This document shows, piece after piece, positions 43,811 through 54,782 of a stretch of 64,000 nucleotides of DNA (the first letter of the stretch is position 1; each line of letters opens with the position of its first letter). The DNA comes from Harmothoe impar. Lineage: Eukaryota; Annelida; Polychaeta; Phyllodocida; Polynoidae. The stretch is taken from positions 6,386,001 to 6,450,000 of the forward strand of contig OX381708.1 of the NCBI GenBank assembly GCA_947462335.1. The letters are read 5' to 3'. A program made the position numbers and the translations under genes. The notes under the pieces were generated by a model. The model was given only the letters and a program-made list of their open reading frames with translations. It had not been told where the DNA came from and made no database searches.

Positions 43811-43964
43811 TTTAGGCATTAGCATAGCCTATAGAGTAGCAGCACACTACCGTGTGTCAGAAGGTATGACATGATCCAAGAACTCCAAGACAACTTACAA
43901 GTACAAATCTACTTTATTTCTGAGCTGGTCCTGGCTTATATACCCCTGCATACTCCTGTGTATC

Positions 43965-44140
43965 ATCAGGGTCATGACCCCCATGAACCCATAACAACTG
44001 AGTCATGTATACTTAACCCCAAGGTCATGACCCCACCAACCCCATCAATACTGTGTATAGTCAGGGTCATGACCCCATGAACCCATAACAACTGGGTCAC
44101 ATATACTTAACCCCAAGGTCATGACCCCACCAACCCCATC
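43965..44140 (+). repeat. Two tandem units of about 110 bp
   Basis: The units share CAGGGTCATGACCC, ATGAACCCATAACAACTG and AAGGTCATGACCCCACCAAC. They lie in the non-coding 3' part of the minus-strand retroelement. Confidence 0.7.
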
Positions 44141-45129
44141 AATGTTTATAGTACGTTGTTGAGTCAGCAAGGGTTACATGGCTGATCCCTAGTTGACCCC
44201 AGCCTGCCTCATGTAACACCAGCTGTTAGGCCTACTGCTAGGGCCCACAGGGGTCAGGGGATCCTATGTCTATATACATCGGCTCCCTAAACCTTTATGA
44301 CAGTTTCCCATGTCAAACCATTTCCCCAGCTCATCTCTATTCTTTCATACACTCTCTGCATGCAAAACACACATAGATATCTAGCTGTAGCATCTTAGTT
44401 ACTATTTGACATGCGCTTCTATCATTCCTGCACAATACATATCTGCAGTGAGCACCACAGCCCCAGATCTGCTGATGGTGATGTAACTCAATTCGTAATT
44501 ATGATGGCCAATTAATTCGTAATTAGGCACAGAATTACACACCTTCCAATTCAAAGTTGTTTGACAAATCATTTGTCAATAAAACTAAAAACCAAGTACA
44601 AGGCAACATTTTCACTTCTCTAGTATTGAACCAATCACAATGCTGATGTAACTGGTTGACGCACATGATGCTCGCAAAAAGTCAGAGATTTCAGAGATTT
44701 GTGATAGATTCCCTGCGGTCTCTCCTGACTACAGGGTCCATCATAACCTACTTTAATTCATATATATGTTGAATTTCTTCCCGCACCACCAGTTATTCCA
44801 TATATTTCTGCATCATTGTGGTGCTGGACTCTTCTCAACATCATATGGTAGAGCTTCAGTCAAATGTTGTGTTTCTGATTAACAATAACCCATAAAATTA
44901 CAAACACCTCCCAAACTTAAGTTGTTTGGATTAATCCAATAAAACTAACAACTACTTATGCCGTAGAGTTCATGGCTTTAGGTCAGTGTGGTGCCCTATA
45001 GCTCCTGTAACGCTCATGTACAGAGACGGTGTGGTGTCCTGTAACTCTCATGTACCGAGACAGTGTGGTGTCCTAACTCCCAAACTTTAAGTTGTGTGGA
45101 TTAATCCAATAAAACTAACAACCACCTAT

Positions 45130-47990
45130 GCTGTAGGCTTCAGAGTTTTCTTTTGTTTTTTTTCTGGGTCAGTGTGGTAACTGGCAGGGAGCTGTTTGGT
45201 GCCCTGTAACTCCTGTAACCTTTGATGTACAGAGGGCGGTATGGTCCCATGTATCTTCCTGTGACTCTCATGCACTGGAGGTAGGGGCCAGGCCTGGTAA
45301 CTTCCTGTAACTCTCACTGACAGGGAGGTGTTTGATGCCCTGTAACTCCTGTAACTTCTGATGTACAGAGGGCAGTATGGTCCCATGTATCTTCCTGTGA
45401 CTCTCATGCACTGGAGGTAGGCGCTAGGCCTGGTAACTTCCTGTAACTCTCACTGACAGGCAGCTGTTTGATGCCCTGTAACTCCTGTAACTTCTGATGT
45501 ACAGAGGGCTGTATGGTCTCCTGTAACTTCCTGTGACTCATGCACTGGAGGTAGGCGCTAGGCCTGGTAACTTCCTGTAAGTCTCACTGACAGGGAGCTG
45601 TTTGATGCCCTGTAACTCCTGTAACTTCTGATGTACAGAGGGCTATATACTCTCCTGTAACTTCCCGTGACTCTCATGCACTGGAGGTAGGCGCTAGGCC
45701 TGGTAACTACCTGTAACTCTCACTGACAGGGAGCTGTTTGATGCCCTGTAACTCCTGTAACTTCTGATGTACAGAGGGCTGTATGGTCTCCTGTAACTTC
45801 CTGTGACTCATGCACTGGAGATAGGCGCTAGGCCTGGTAACTTCCTGTAACTCTCACTGACAGGGAGCTGTTTGATGCCCTGTAACTCCTGTAACTTCTA
45901 ATGTACAGAGGGCTGTATGGTCTCCTGTAACTTCCTCCCTCATGCACTGGAGGTAGGCGCTAGGCCTGGTAACTTCCTGTAACTGTCACTGACAGTGAGC
46001 TGTTTGATGCCCTGTAACTCCTGTAACTTCTGATGTACAGAGGACAGTTTGGTCCCCTGTAACTTCCTGTGACTCTCATGCACCAGGGGTGAGCCGCTTG
46101 GCTTGGTAACTTCCTGTAACGCTCACTGACAGGGAGCTGTTTAATGCCCTGTAACTCCTGTAACTTCTGATGTACAGAGGGCTATATACTCTCCTCTAAC
46201 TTCCCGTGACTCTCATGCACTGGAGGTAGGCGCTAGGCCTGGTAACTACCTGTAACTCTCACTGACAGGGAGCTGTTTGATGCCCTGTAACTCCTGTAAC
46301 TTCTGATATACAGAGGGCGGTATGGTCCCATGTATCTTCCTGTGACTCTCATGCACTGGTAGTAGGCGCTAGGCCTGGTAACTTCCTGTAACTCTCACTG
46401 ACAGGGAGCTGTTTGATGCCCTGTAACTCCTGTAACTTCTGATGTACAGAGGGCTGTATGGTCTCCTGTAACTTCCTGTGACTCATGCACTGGAGGTAGG
46501 CGCTAGGCCTGGTAACTTCCTGTAACTCTCAATGACGGAGCTGTTTGATGCCCTGTAACTCCTGTGACTTCTGATGTACAGAGGGCTATATACTCTCCTG
46601 TAACTTCCCGTGACTCTCATGCACTGGAGGTAGGCGCTAGGCCTGGTAACTACCTGTAACTCTCACTGACAGGGAGCTGTTTGATGCCCTGTAACTCCTG
46701 TAACTTCTGATGTACAGAGGGCTGTATGGTCTCCTGTAACTTCCTGTGACTCTCATGCACTGGAGATAGGCGCTAGGCCTGGTAACTTCCTGTAACTCTC
46801 ACTGACAGGGAGCTGTTTGATGCCCTGTAACTTCTGTAACTTCTAATGTACAGAGGGCTGTATGGTATCCTGTAACTTCCTCCCTCATGCACTGGAGGTA
46901 GGCGCTAGGCCTGGTAACTTCCTGTTACTCTCACTGACATTGAGCTGTTTGATGCCCTGTAACTCCTGTAACTTCTGATGTACAGAGGGCAGTTTGGTCC
47001 CCTGTAACTTCCTGTGACTCTCATGCACCAGGGGTGAGCCGCTTGGCTTGGTAACTTCCTGTAACTCTCACTGACAGGGAGCTGTTTAATGCCCTGTAAC
47101 TCCTGTAACTTCTGATGTACAGAGGGCTATATACTCTCCTCTAACTTCCTGTGACTCTCATGCGCTGGAGGTAGGCGCTAGGCCTGGTAACTACCTGTAA
47201 CTCTCACTGACAGGGAGCTGTTTGATGCCCTGTAACTCCTGTAACTTCTGATGTACAGAGGGCTGTATGGTCTCCTGTAACTTCCTGTGACTCTCATGCA
47301 CTGGAGATAGGCGCTAGGCCTGGTAACTTCCTGTAACTGTCACTGACAGTGAGCTGTTTGATGCCCTGTAACTCCTGTAACTTCTGATGTACAGAGGACA
47401 GTTTGGTCCCCTGTAACTTCCTGTGACTCTCATGCACCAGGGGTGAGCCGCTTGGCTTGGTAACTTCCTGTAACTCTCACTGACAGGGAGCTGTTTAATG
47501 CCCTGTAACTCCTGTAACTTCTGATGTACAGAGGGCTATATACTCTCCTCTAACTTCCCGTGACTCTCATGCACTGGAGGTAGGCGCTAGGCCTGGTAAC
47601 TTCCTGTAGCTCTCACCAACAGGGAGCTGTTTGATGCCCTGTAACTCCTGTAACTTCTGATGTACAGAGGGCTATATACTCTCCTGTAACTTCCTGTGAC
47701 TCTCATGCACTGGAGGTAGGCGCTAAGCCTGGTAACTTCCTGTAAGTCTCACTGACAGGGAGCTGTTTGATGCCCTGTAACTCCTGTGACTTCTGATGTA
47801 CAGAGGGCAGTTTGGTCCCCTGGAACTTCCTGTGTGGACTACAGAGCTATGTGGTATACTGTTTACAGCCTCCTGCGCGAGCACTCACTTGGTGTGTGCA
47901 TCACTGCTAACTCCCTGCTGTGCTAACTGACAGGGAGCTGTGTGATGCCCTGAAACTATTGTAACTTTTGATGTACATAGGGCAGTTTGA
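45130..47990 (+). repeat. Minisatellite, about 136 bp x 21, within the retroelement
   Basis: Units are marked by GATGCCCTGTAACTCCTGTA, ACTTCTGATGTACAGAGGGC, TCATGCACTGGAGGTAGGCG, CTAGGCCTGGTAACTTCC and ACTCTCACTGACAGGGAGCT; I counted about 21. Shorter TGTAACTCC/TGTAACTTCC motifs repeat inside each unit, which suggests growth from a smaller repeat. Variant types (for example CACCAGGGGTGAGCCGCTTG) return at about 46080, 47030 and 47440, implying block duplications of several units. No CRISPR features. Open frames on it are artefacts. Confidence 0.9.
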
Positions 47991-48137
47991 TATATGTAAC
48001 TTCCTGTGACTGTCATAGGTGAACAAAACAATACAATTGGTCCATTCTATTGCGTTCTTAACCCACTCCCTACTCTTCCTCTCCCCAGGAGGAATTCTCT
48101 TGTGGTTGGGCTGTGGAGTGGGTTGTAGCCATTGCTA

Positions 48138-48806
48138 CTATTCTGATTTGGCACCCTCCCCCAGTGAGCCACTTTGTGCAGCAATTTCAGAGGTACTTTC
48201 ACGAGAGAAAACTTCATTTTGAGATGCTTTGTGGAGAGCATGCGCCGTCTCTGCTGCCTTCTTTATAGCAGCTTCCAATTTGACTCCAAACACCCCCTGT
48301 CTCACTTCAGATTGCCTCAGTCCTTGGGTGAAACATCGTGATAGGGTTTTCTGTAGGAAATCTGACTTCATCTCCTCTGCAGAAAAGGCCTTGCTGCAGG
48401 CAGCTCTAAATTTACGTCCAAACTCCCAGGTCATCTGATCAGGCTCCTGCCTCATACTGTACACTCGATCTTGTAGCTGATCACGCTCGTCCATGCTCAG
48501 AAATGCTTCTACAACTTGGTCTCGCATTGCCACCCAGATGATAGTTGCTTGATCCATGGCATTTGAGGTATCTAGGATAAACTCCCCTAGGTCACCCCCA
48601 GCTAGGTATACGGCCATTTCAATAACTAGTTTTTGGCTGGCACCTGAACCTTTGGAAGCATGGTCTATGCCTCTCAGCCACTCCCTAAGGGCTGTAGGGT
48701 CCTCTCCATCACAGGTACCGATGGATTTTGCAAACTTTTCTAATGTCCTTCGGTCCTGGGTGGCTATTTCCAAGGCTAGTCTTCTCTCTGCAGGGGTTGC
48801 GGCCAT
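48138..48806 (-). CDS. Retrotransposon gag-like protein
   Basis: 222 codons from ATG at 48806, about 105 bases inside the primer-binding site, as expected for gag. The middle section has the capsid-like pattern of the retrotransposon gag family: W...AMRDQVVEAFL (about residues 90-105), MRQEPDQMTWEFGRKF (about 117-132) and LSRCFTQGLRQSEVRQGV (about 155-172). There is no CCHC zinc knuckle, and the frame ends in TAA/TGA-type stop at 48138 without a pol fusion. It is probably a structural particle protein or its truncated remainder; the intact frame suggests a fairly young copy. The plus-strand frames over it are shadows. Confidence 0.7.
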   Translation of the reverse strand: MAATPAERRLALEIATQDRRTLEKFAKSIGTCDGEDPTALREWLRGIDHASKGSGASQKLVIEMAVYLAGGDLGEFILDTSNAMDQATIIWVAMRDQVVEAFLSMDERDQLQDRVYSMRQEPDQMTWEFGRKFRAACSKAFSAEEMKSDFLQKTLSRCFTQGLRQSEVRQGVFGVKLEAAIKKAAETAHALHKASQNEVFSRESTSEIAAQSGSLGEGAKSE

Positions 48807-48912
48807 CTTGAATTTAGTGTCTCTTTTATCGTGGGTTCGACCCGACTACAATCCTCTTTTTCTCAATGAGATGTACAATATCTTTTTGAGAAAAAGTCCA
48901 GTAGTTTTTGAT

Positions 48913-48936
48913 GTTCGGATCCCACCGCTGTCACCA
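48913..48936 (-). other. Primer-binding site, tRNA-Leu type
   Basis: On the plus strand, GTTCGGATCCCACCGC followed by TGTCACCA reads like the 3' end of a tRNA-Leu with its CCA tail, one base from the terminal repeat. On the element strand (minus) this is a primer-binding site starting TGGTGACAGCGG. The match to tRNA-Leu is from memory of animal tRNA-Leu T arms and acceptor ends. Confidence 0.7.
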
Positions 48937-48937
48937 G

Positions 48938-49004
48938 TGTAAATCCGGATGTGAGCAAGCTCCCTGAGTGTAGAAGACTGTTATATCTGTATATCTTCCA
49001 TGAC
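48938..49004 (-). repeat. Terminal direct repeat, right (5' end of element)
   Basis: Copy of 43744-43810. It is followed by A and then AGGG (49006-49009), the presumed 4-bp target duplication. The plus-strand flank GGGCGCTTATTA occurs on both outer sides, consistent with insertion into a short repeated target. Confidence 0.85.
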
Positions 49005-49564
49005 AAGGGCGCTTATTACGTCGAATACGGTAGTTCAGTTTTCGTTCACAAGAGGGCTCTTAAGGGCTGGGAGCTCAGTTCTTGCAGGCACAAGATAGGG
49101 TGAATATGTTGTAGCTGGACAATGCTCATGGTCCCCTGTCCAAACACTGCTGCCCTCTGGTGGAACTTTCATTTTAGTCCATGTATGGAAAATCCTGAAC
49201 TTATTCCCTGACGGCCCAGCTTTAAATAATGATGTCTATGGATATCTGATAAGTTTGGTTTAGATTTGAGATTTGTACGTTATGGAGACATGCCAGCCTA
49301 CCAGGCAAAACAGGTGAATCGTTCTCAGTCTGAAATGCAATGCAATGTGCCCTCCGGACCTTAAACTACCTAACAATCAATTAATTAGTATCTGTTGTTC
49401 TCCCAAGTCTACCTAGTCAGATAACATGGAAATATTGTTCTAGCTGTACAGGGAAACTATGCCGATATGACACAAGAAAAGTTATAGCTTCATCTGCGCA
49501 TTGTTTTCAATGGGAGAGCTTGAATATTGTAAAACTACCCCACCTTGTAACACATGTAGTGTTA

Positions 49565-51070
49565 ACCCTTTAACCCTCTAAGGACGGCATAGTGCATTCA
49601 TGCATCATGCCTTGGTCGTCATGATGCATGAATGCAGCCCAGGCGATTAACTTGCCAGTGCTGCATTCAAGCATCACTCCTGAAGGGTCAGCATGGTGCA
49701 CCAATGTAGCACCGGAAATTTACTCACAGGGGCTGCATTGGTGCAACATGACGACACATGTCATATTTTAGTAACATCCATCCTGAAAGGGTTTAGGACA
49801 GAAGTGCACCAATGCATAATGCACCAATCAGGGATTTTGACAGGATATTTTTCAATGGGACAATGGCGCACTCCTTAGCAAGAACAATGCGCCATTTTGA
49901 GAGTGAATGGGCCATCATAGGCCCTACAACAAAATATATAGTAACTAAATTGGACACACCATAAAACCCCGCCTTTAAGACTACCCCGCCTTTAAGACAC
50001 CCCCCCCCCCCCCTACACACAATAATTATAACATCTTGGTAACCCCCCCCCCCCACCTTTGAGACGACCCCAAAATTTTTTGGGGCTCTAGACCCCTTCC
50101 CGGACCCCTATTTCCCAACATTTTCCAAAATCGAATTTTTTTAAAACCTCGCCTTGAAGATGACCCCCTAACTTTTGGAAAAAAATCTGTCTTGTGCAAA
50201 AAAGAAATGCAAAATAAAATCCGTCCTAGAGGCGAAGATTTTCGGCAGTTAAGCATGCTTACTGGTCCTAAATGAAACCTTGTAGATCTAGCTGGAAATT
50301 CCGGACAAGAAGGAAATGAGATGTGGGAGTGAACATGTTTAGGCATAAAGCAAGAGACTGTAGAGCTTGAAGGGAATATGGTAGCAGAGGGAAATGGGCG
50401 AGTTGAAGTTTGAAGTTTGTAAAGTTTATTGATTGAAGGCAAGGGGAGGGGGGTCCAGGACAAGGGAGGGGGCATGGAGATATCTACAAAGATTACAGTG
50501 TTGCCAAACACCTTTTATGGACACAGACCAATGTGGCCTGTGTCCTGGGATATCTTACACAGGCCACTCTCCATTTACAATTTTACACAGGCCATATTGT
50601 GCGATGATGTGTGATATAGGGTATTTCATACCATAAAATTTATAAAGAAAGATACTAGTGTCAAAGTCGTTTTAATAGCAAGTTATCATAAAATTGCATT
50701 TCTTTAGAATACTTATCTGGCTCTAACTCAGCTTCTAATAGGAGTATTTGAAAAATTCTTTCAGTTTTAGAAAGCCTATGCGCCACAGGGCGCAGTTATA
50801 GGGATTTCAATGCGCCATTTGGGATATTAATGCGTCTATGGCGCGGGGCGCGGCCCTGTCAAAATCCCTGACCAATGCATAATGCACCAATGCAGCCCCG
50901 GCAAGTAACTCGCCAGTGCTGCATTGGTGCATCATGTCGACTCTTCGGGAGCGTCTCGACCCCGTAGGGTCGACATGATGCTTGAATGCAGTCCTGGCGA
51001 GTTACTCGCCGGGGCTGCATCCATGCATCCTGTTGACAAAGGGCATAATGCATTAAAGCACTATGAATTC
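49565..51070. mobile_element. Composite element with ATGATGCATGAATGCAG repeats, interrupted
   Basis: GCTGCATTGGTGCATCATG and its complements occur in both orientations on both sides (49590-49820 and 50871-51060), interrupted by the element 49829-50870. The left part starts TTAACCCTTTAACCC; the right boundary is unclear. Several CGGCGAGTTACTCGCC-type small palindromes. Confidence 0.5.
49829..50870. mobile_element. TIR element with 6-bp target duplication (1,042 bp), nested
   Basis: Same ends as 6720-7196 (CAGGGATTTTGACAGGAT and the complement), flanked by ACCAAT at 49823-49828 and 50871-50876. It is larger because it carries a foreign insert of about 300 bp starting near 49959 (ATAAAACCCCGCCTTTAAGA head), and extra sequence at about 50400-50640 not seen in the shorter copy. 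Family landmarks ATGCGCCA, GGGCGCGGCCCTGTCA kept at the right end. Confidence 0.75.
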
Positions 51071-52860
51071 TGCCAATGCAGGGGGAGATGATGAAAAAAT
51101 GCACAGTATTCACTGGTTTACTTCCAAAGCTTGGACATATAATGGATGCTGATGTTTGCGAGTTTCAGATTACAGACATGATTTATTTATGGTTTCATTG
51201 GTTTGGCCCCTTTGGTGTGTATTAAGGCTTTGGTATGGGAAAATGTCACGCTTTGAACCCCTTCCTGCACTGAATCCCTATTTGACTGGTGTTGGCAAAT
51301 GGAAGTAGATATCAAGTGCTCTGGAGAGCTTAAAGAAGCGCGCTTAATTCCACACTTTGCTTTCTCCGATTCCTTCATTTGTTCCCGCACTGCTTGTGAC
51401 ATCACCATTAACAAGACAGAGCTGCAAGCCGCTAACTACACGGTACTTTTCTTTTCATATTACTCAGGCCAAAAAAGAAAAAGGTTTGTAACATGGGCAG
51501 AAAATGTAGTAGGAAGGCCGGATTTTAAATTTTTTTAAACTTTTTTTTTTTAACATTTACTAGCAAGCCTCTCCGAAGACCCTAAATTTGACCAGAAAAT
51601 GGCAAAAATGTGGTTGCAAACTTCTTCAAAATTGCATAGAAAAACCTAGGGTCGGCCCTGTTTTGATAAGGGTCGGTCGGGTGACCTGAAACAAACCTCT
51701 TTTTCTGTTGGCCTCACCCATGCTTTTGTTTTTGGTATATTGATTTCCCGAAACTCAGGACTTGATCCCACTGATGTACTAACCTATATTTTCTACAAAA
51801 TTGGTAATGGTAGCTAGCTAGAATACATACATTTATTTGCTTGTGTTCTGGTATTCCAAAAAACCCTCCAATTTAGGGGCCGACAATAGTGTTTTTAAGA
51901 CTTTAAAAAAAAAAAGATTTATAATATATATATATTTTTTTTTAATTCACTTTAAAAAAAAAAAATTTCTTTAAAAAAAAATCCGACCTACCGATCCTGT
52001 TTATTTTTGGCCATTTTACCAGAACGCAACTTAGCTTATGCTTTTACAAAAAATTAATTATGCAGTTGTTTAGCTTTCCTCCATGTTGCTTGAACCCTCC
52101 TTTTGTGCTTGTATTGTCTTGGTGTTATGGAATACATATATGAATTTATATGTAGCTCTCATACTACCCACACCCCTCATCCTCGTACAACCTGTATCTA
52201 GACTTTGAGAAAATGTTATAACACACACATAGGGTCCGGTTATGGGTACTTTAATTTTGAGGTATACCATAACTTTGTTTTAAATAAACACCCATGTGCA
52301 AGCGTGACACAAATAAGAAAAAGTGGTGTTCCAGTATTCCGATCGAAGATATGTTACAATAAGACCACGTCAGCTCAAATGCGAGACTTGACACAGTAAT
52401 GTTGGCCACACCACATGGTGGGTGTATCCTCATGCAACCTTTAACAGCTAAGCTGAGCAGTTAAAGAGCTTTTAGTAATAGTCTAGGACATATACAAATT
52501 CTTATGGACAAAGACATTTTATTGTGACAAGGTGCCATATGTATAGATCATGGGTAACCCATTTAAGTCCTTTTCATTTGTGCTATTTTTGCTAGGGATG
52601 TCATTGATATCTCATTTTTGTCGATTCTGATTATCGCAATTTTTTTATCTCGATTCTCCGCTTTTTTTGTTGATGTCAAAATATAAAAGAACATAACTTA
52701 AAACCAGCCAAATAAACGTGTACGCCACGATAATCAGAATGGATATAATGGATAAAATGTCGGTATTTAGATGTAGGGGGTATCGATGACATCCCTAATT
52801 TTTGCTGATAAATACAACTTGAACTAAGAAACAGCCACTCTTACTCGCTTTTCTTTCACA
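51071..52860. other. Gene-free stretch upstream of the zinc-ribbon/Kelch exons
   Basis: Holds a GGCC-poly(A) element at about 51467-51714 and a partial one at about 51880-52025. An open stretch at 51299-51465 (EVDIKCSGELKEARLIPHF...) reads like protein but has no recognisable domain and no clear exon boundaries. The upstream exons of the gene at 52862 were not found. Confidence 0.4.
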
Positions 52861-52861
52861 G

Positions 52862-52953
52862 TTGCAGGTATATCAGTAACAACAACTGGATTTAGCATGA
52901 AGAAATCAGAAGGGAATAAAAAGGCAGCCAGCGTCAAGAAGACCCATAAAGTG
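52862..52953 (+). CDS. Linker exon a of the zinc-ribbon/BACK-Kelch gene
   Basis: 92 bp, acceptor TTCTTTCACAG and donor GTG/GTAGGT. It begins two bases into a codon and ends in phase 0; reads AGISVTTTGFSMKKSEGN..., Lys/Ser/Thr-rich with no known domain. It joins in frame to the zinc-ribbon exon at 53397. The exon at 54123-54178 has the same phases, a similar end (AAAGTG/GTAGGTAT) and a similar upstream intron (GGTGCCATATGTATA), so the two are duplicates. The in-frame Met inside could be a start, but an upstream exon is equally possible. Confidence 0.55.
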
Positions 52954-53396
52954 GTAGGTATTTAACACTCTGTTACTGATAAATCTCAAGTGTTATAATT
53001 TCAGTATCAAATAATAACTTCTATCAAATAAGTAGTTCATATATCAACTAGGATGATATTCATTACCATGTGACATAAGCACCCACCCCTGAATAACCCT
53101 CCCCTTTCTTTACACCAGAAAATGTCCATGAACTAGAGTTTCTTATTTACACATATTTACACTTATTCTTTGCAGTGAGAAAGATATTTATATGCTGTTA
53201 GTCCAATACATTAGTCATAGCATTTATGGATGATTGATACAGCCTTTGATATCTCAGACATGGGCGAAAATCACTGTAAATAACCATTAGTATATGCTAA
53301 TGGGAAACGAACGTTTCTTAGATCATCTGACCGTGCCTATCTTTTACGCATATAAAGATTATAAATATATACTGTCTCCTTATCTTTTCCCCACAG

Positions 53397-53555
53397 AGAG
53401 TGGAAGGGAAGTATGCGGTATGCCCCACCTGTGGACAGCTGAGCTCTGACTACAACACCTGTGAGGGCTGCCACAACCCTCTGCCTGACGAGCCCCGCTA
53501 CTACATGCCGGAACATGCCAAGATACCACGAGTAACAACACCAGGGCAAGGGCAG
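53397..53555 (+). CDS. C4 zinc-ribbon exon, first copy
   Basis: 159 bp, phase 0 to 0, between TTTTCCCCACAG and CAG/GTGGGC. Encodes RVEGKYAVCPTCGQL... with Cys pairs CPTC and CEGC spaced C-x2-C-x9-C-x2-C, near the RanBP2-type or zinc-ribbon pattern, then NPLPDEPRYYMPEHAKI. Zinc binding is inferred from the spacing. Almost identical to 58090-58254; because both are phase 0-0 either or both can be included. If this donor is not used, the frame runs to a stop at 53616-53618. Confidence 0.65.
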
Positions 53556-54122
53556 GTGGGCTCCAGATCTTATGATCCCAGATCCGGCGGTGAGTTGCCC
53601 TGCTTAAAGACTTCTTGACCCTTGAATGTGGATGGCAGATCATGTCCATTATTAGACTCCTCCCTGGTGTCCGAGGTCTGGCAGAAATCATTTCCTCCAT
53701 TACCATCGTCATGTCTATTTCATGTGCAGAAGTAAAGCCAATACTGTAGCTTCCCATGTATAACCCACATCTCACATATAACCCGCACTCCTCACTAAAT
53801 TTGGGAGTCCTGATTTTAAGGGATTTTATTACTGAAGTAAACTTAAACCCCTGCACCCTTTTTTATTTATAGGCATGATTGTTATCAAATTAAAGCGGGA
53901 ATTTAGAGTAAGCTTTGAAAGGGCAGTTCTCATCACACCATGCAAAAACTGGATCTTGTACTGCGAAGCTCCGGTTAACTATAGTGCAACCAGGTGCCAT
54001 ATGTATAAATTCTAAGAAACCTATTCTAGTCTTTCTCCTTTGTGTCACATGTTGATTATGAAACTAAAAGGATCAACGATCTCATGCTGCTTCTAAAGTT
54101 GCTTTTTTTCTAACTGTTGCAG

Positions 54123-54178
54123 CTTTATTGGCAAAAATAACCGAAGCAAATATTACAGCTGGCCGACCCCAAAAAGTG
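54123..54178 (+). CDS. Linker exon a', duplicate of 52862-52953
   Basis: Acceptor TAACTGTTGCAG, donor GTG/GTAGGT. Starts two bases into a codon, ends phase 0; reads LLAKITEANITAGRPQKV. The phase at its start does not match the phase-0 end of the zinc-ribbon exon at 53397-53555, so it probably belongs to an alternative transcript that replaces the first exon pair, or the first copy is skipped. It joins in frame to 58090. Confidence 0.45.
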
Positions 54179-54289
54179 GTAGGTATATAACGCCCATCAC
54201 TCAAAAACACCCGAAAACCCTTTTGATTAAGACAAATAAATTCCAATGGGGCTCCTAATGACTACTGGAGAATAAGCATATCAGTCAAA

Positions 54290-54400
54290 ATTTTCTATGA
54301 AGGGGACCTAGTGGAAGCAAGGCAATGCGCCTAAGCTAGGATGATGCATCTACTTTTGTATTTGTTATCTTTTACCCAATAAAACACTTTTGAAAAAAAG
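54290..54400 (+). mobile_element. 5'-truncated LINE 3' tail
   Basis: Resembles the 3' end of the LINE at about 57965-58073: GGCAATGCGCC followed at similar distance by TTTTACCCAATAAAACACTT and an A-rich end. It looks like a heavily truncated older copy of the same family, inserted in the same intron. Confidence 0.5.
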
Positions 54401-54782
54401 AAGTAGGCTTTATAGATTTAATATATTAAATTATAGAGAAACTTTCAATATCTTATTTTATATATCGTAAAGCCTCTGATAAGCCAACCTTGTTCTGGTA
54501 AATGATGCTTTATTCTGCTCATATAATTATAATTGGCTCCAACTTGGGAATCATCATATAAAAAATGTTTCCTTTGAGATAAATTGGAAAAATGATCCCA
54601 AATATCTTATATGCTTATCAGAGAGGTTAATGCTAGGCATTTCTGGGGTTAGGCTTATAGGTGGAGTCAATGCTTTCATTAAAGGAAACTGAATGTGTCT
54701 CGAAAAAAATCGAATTTGTATTTATACTAACCCATATTTGAATACTAACCTTACAACTCGTTAACAAATGTAATAATACCTC

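Larger units (their letters stand above)
43744..49005 (-). mobile_element. Gag-only LTR-type retroelement with internal minisatellite
   Basis: 67-bp direct terminal repeats at 43744-43810 and 48938-49004, identical as far as I can read, bounded by TG...CA (the last A at 49005 is replaced in the left copy) and by AGGG on both outer sides. On the minus strand the order is repeat, tRNA-Leu-type primer-binding site, gag-like ORF, then about 4.3 kb without pol, then the second repeat. About 2.9 kb of it is a minisatellite. No protease, reverse transcriptase or integrase is visible, so it would depend on a related autonomous element. The minus-strand tail before the left repeat has a TATATAAG box and AATAAA, so the true LTR may be longer and the right-hand one truncated. 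Confidence 0.75.

Noticed and set aside
45126..45407. 93-aa minus-strand ORF
   Set aside because: Made of minisatellite units; repeats of the same peptide.
45130..47990. CRISPR-like array
   Set aside because: Units are about 136 bp and continuous, with no alternation of constant repeat and unique spacer; the setting is a eukaryotic retroelement.
48019..48942. Plus-strand ORFs over the gag region
   Set aside because: They are shadows of the minus-strand gag frame, which has the capsid-type pattern and lies correctly next to the primer-binding site.
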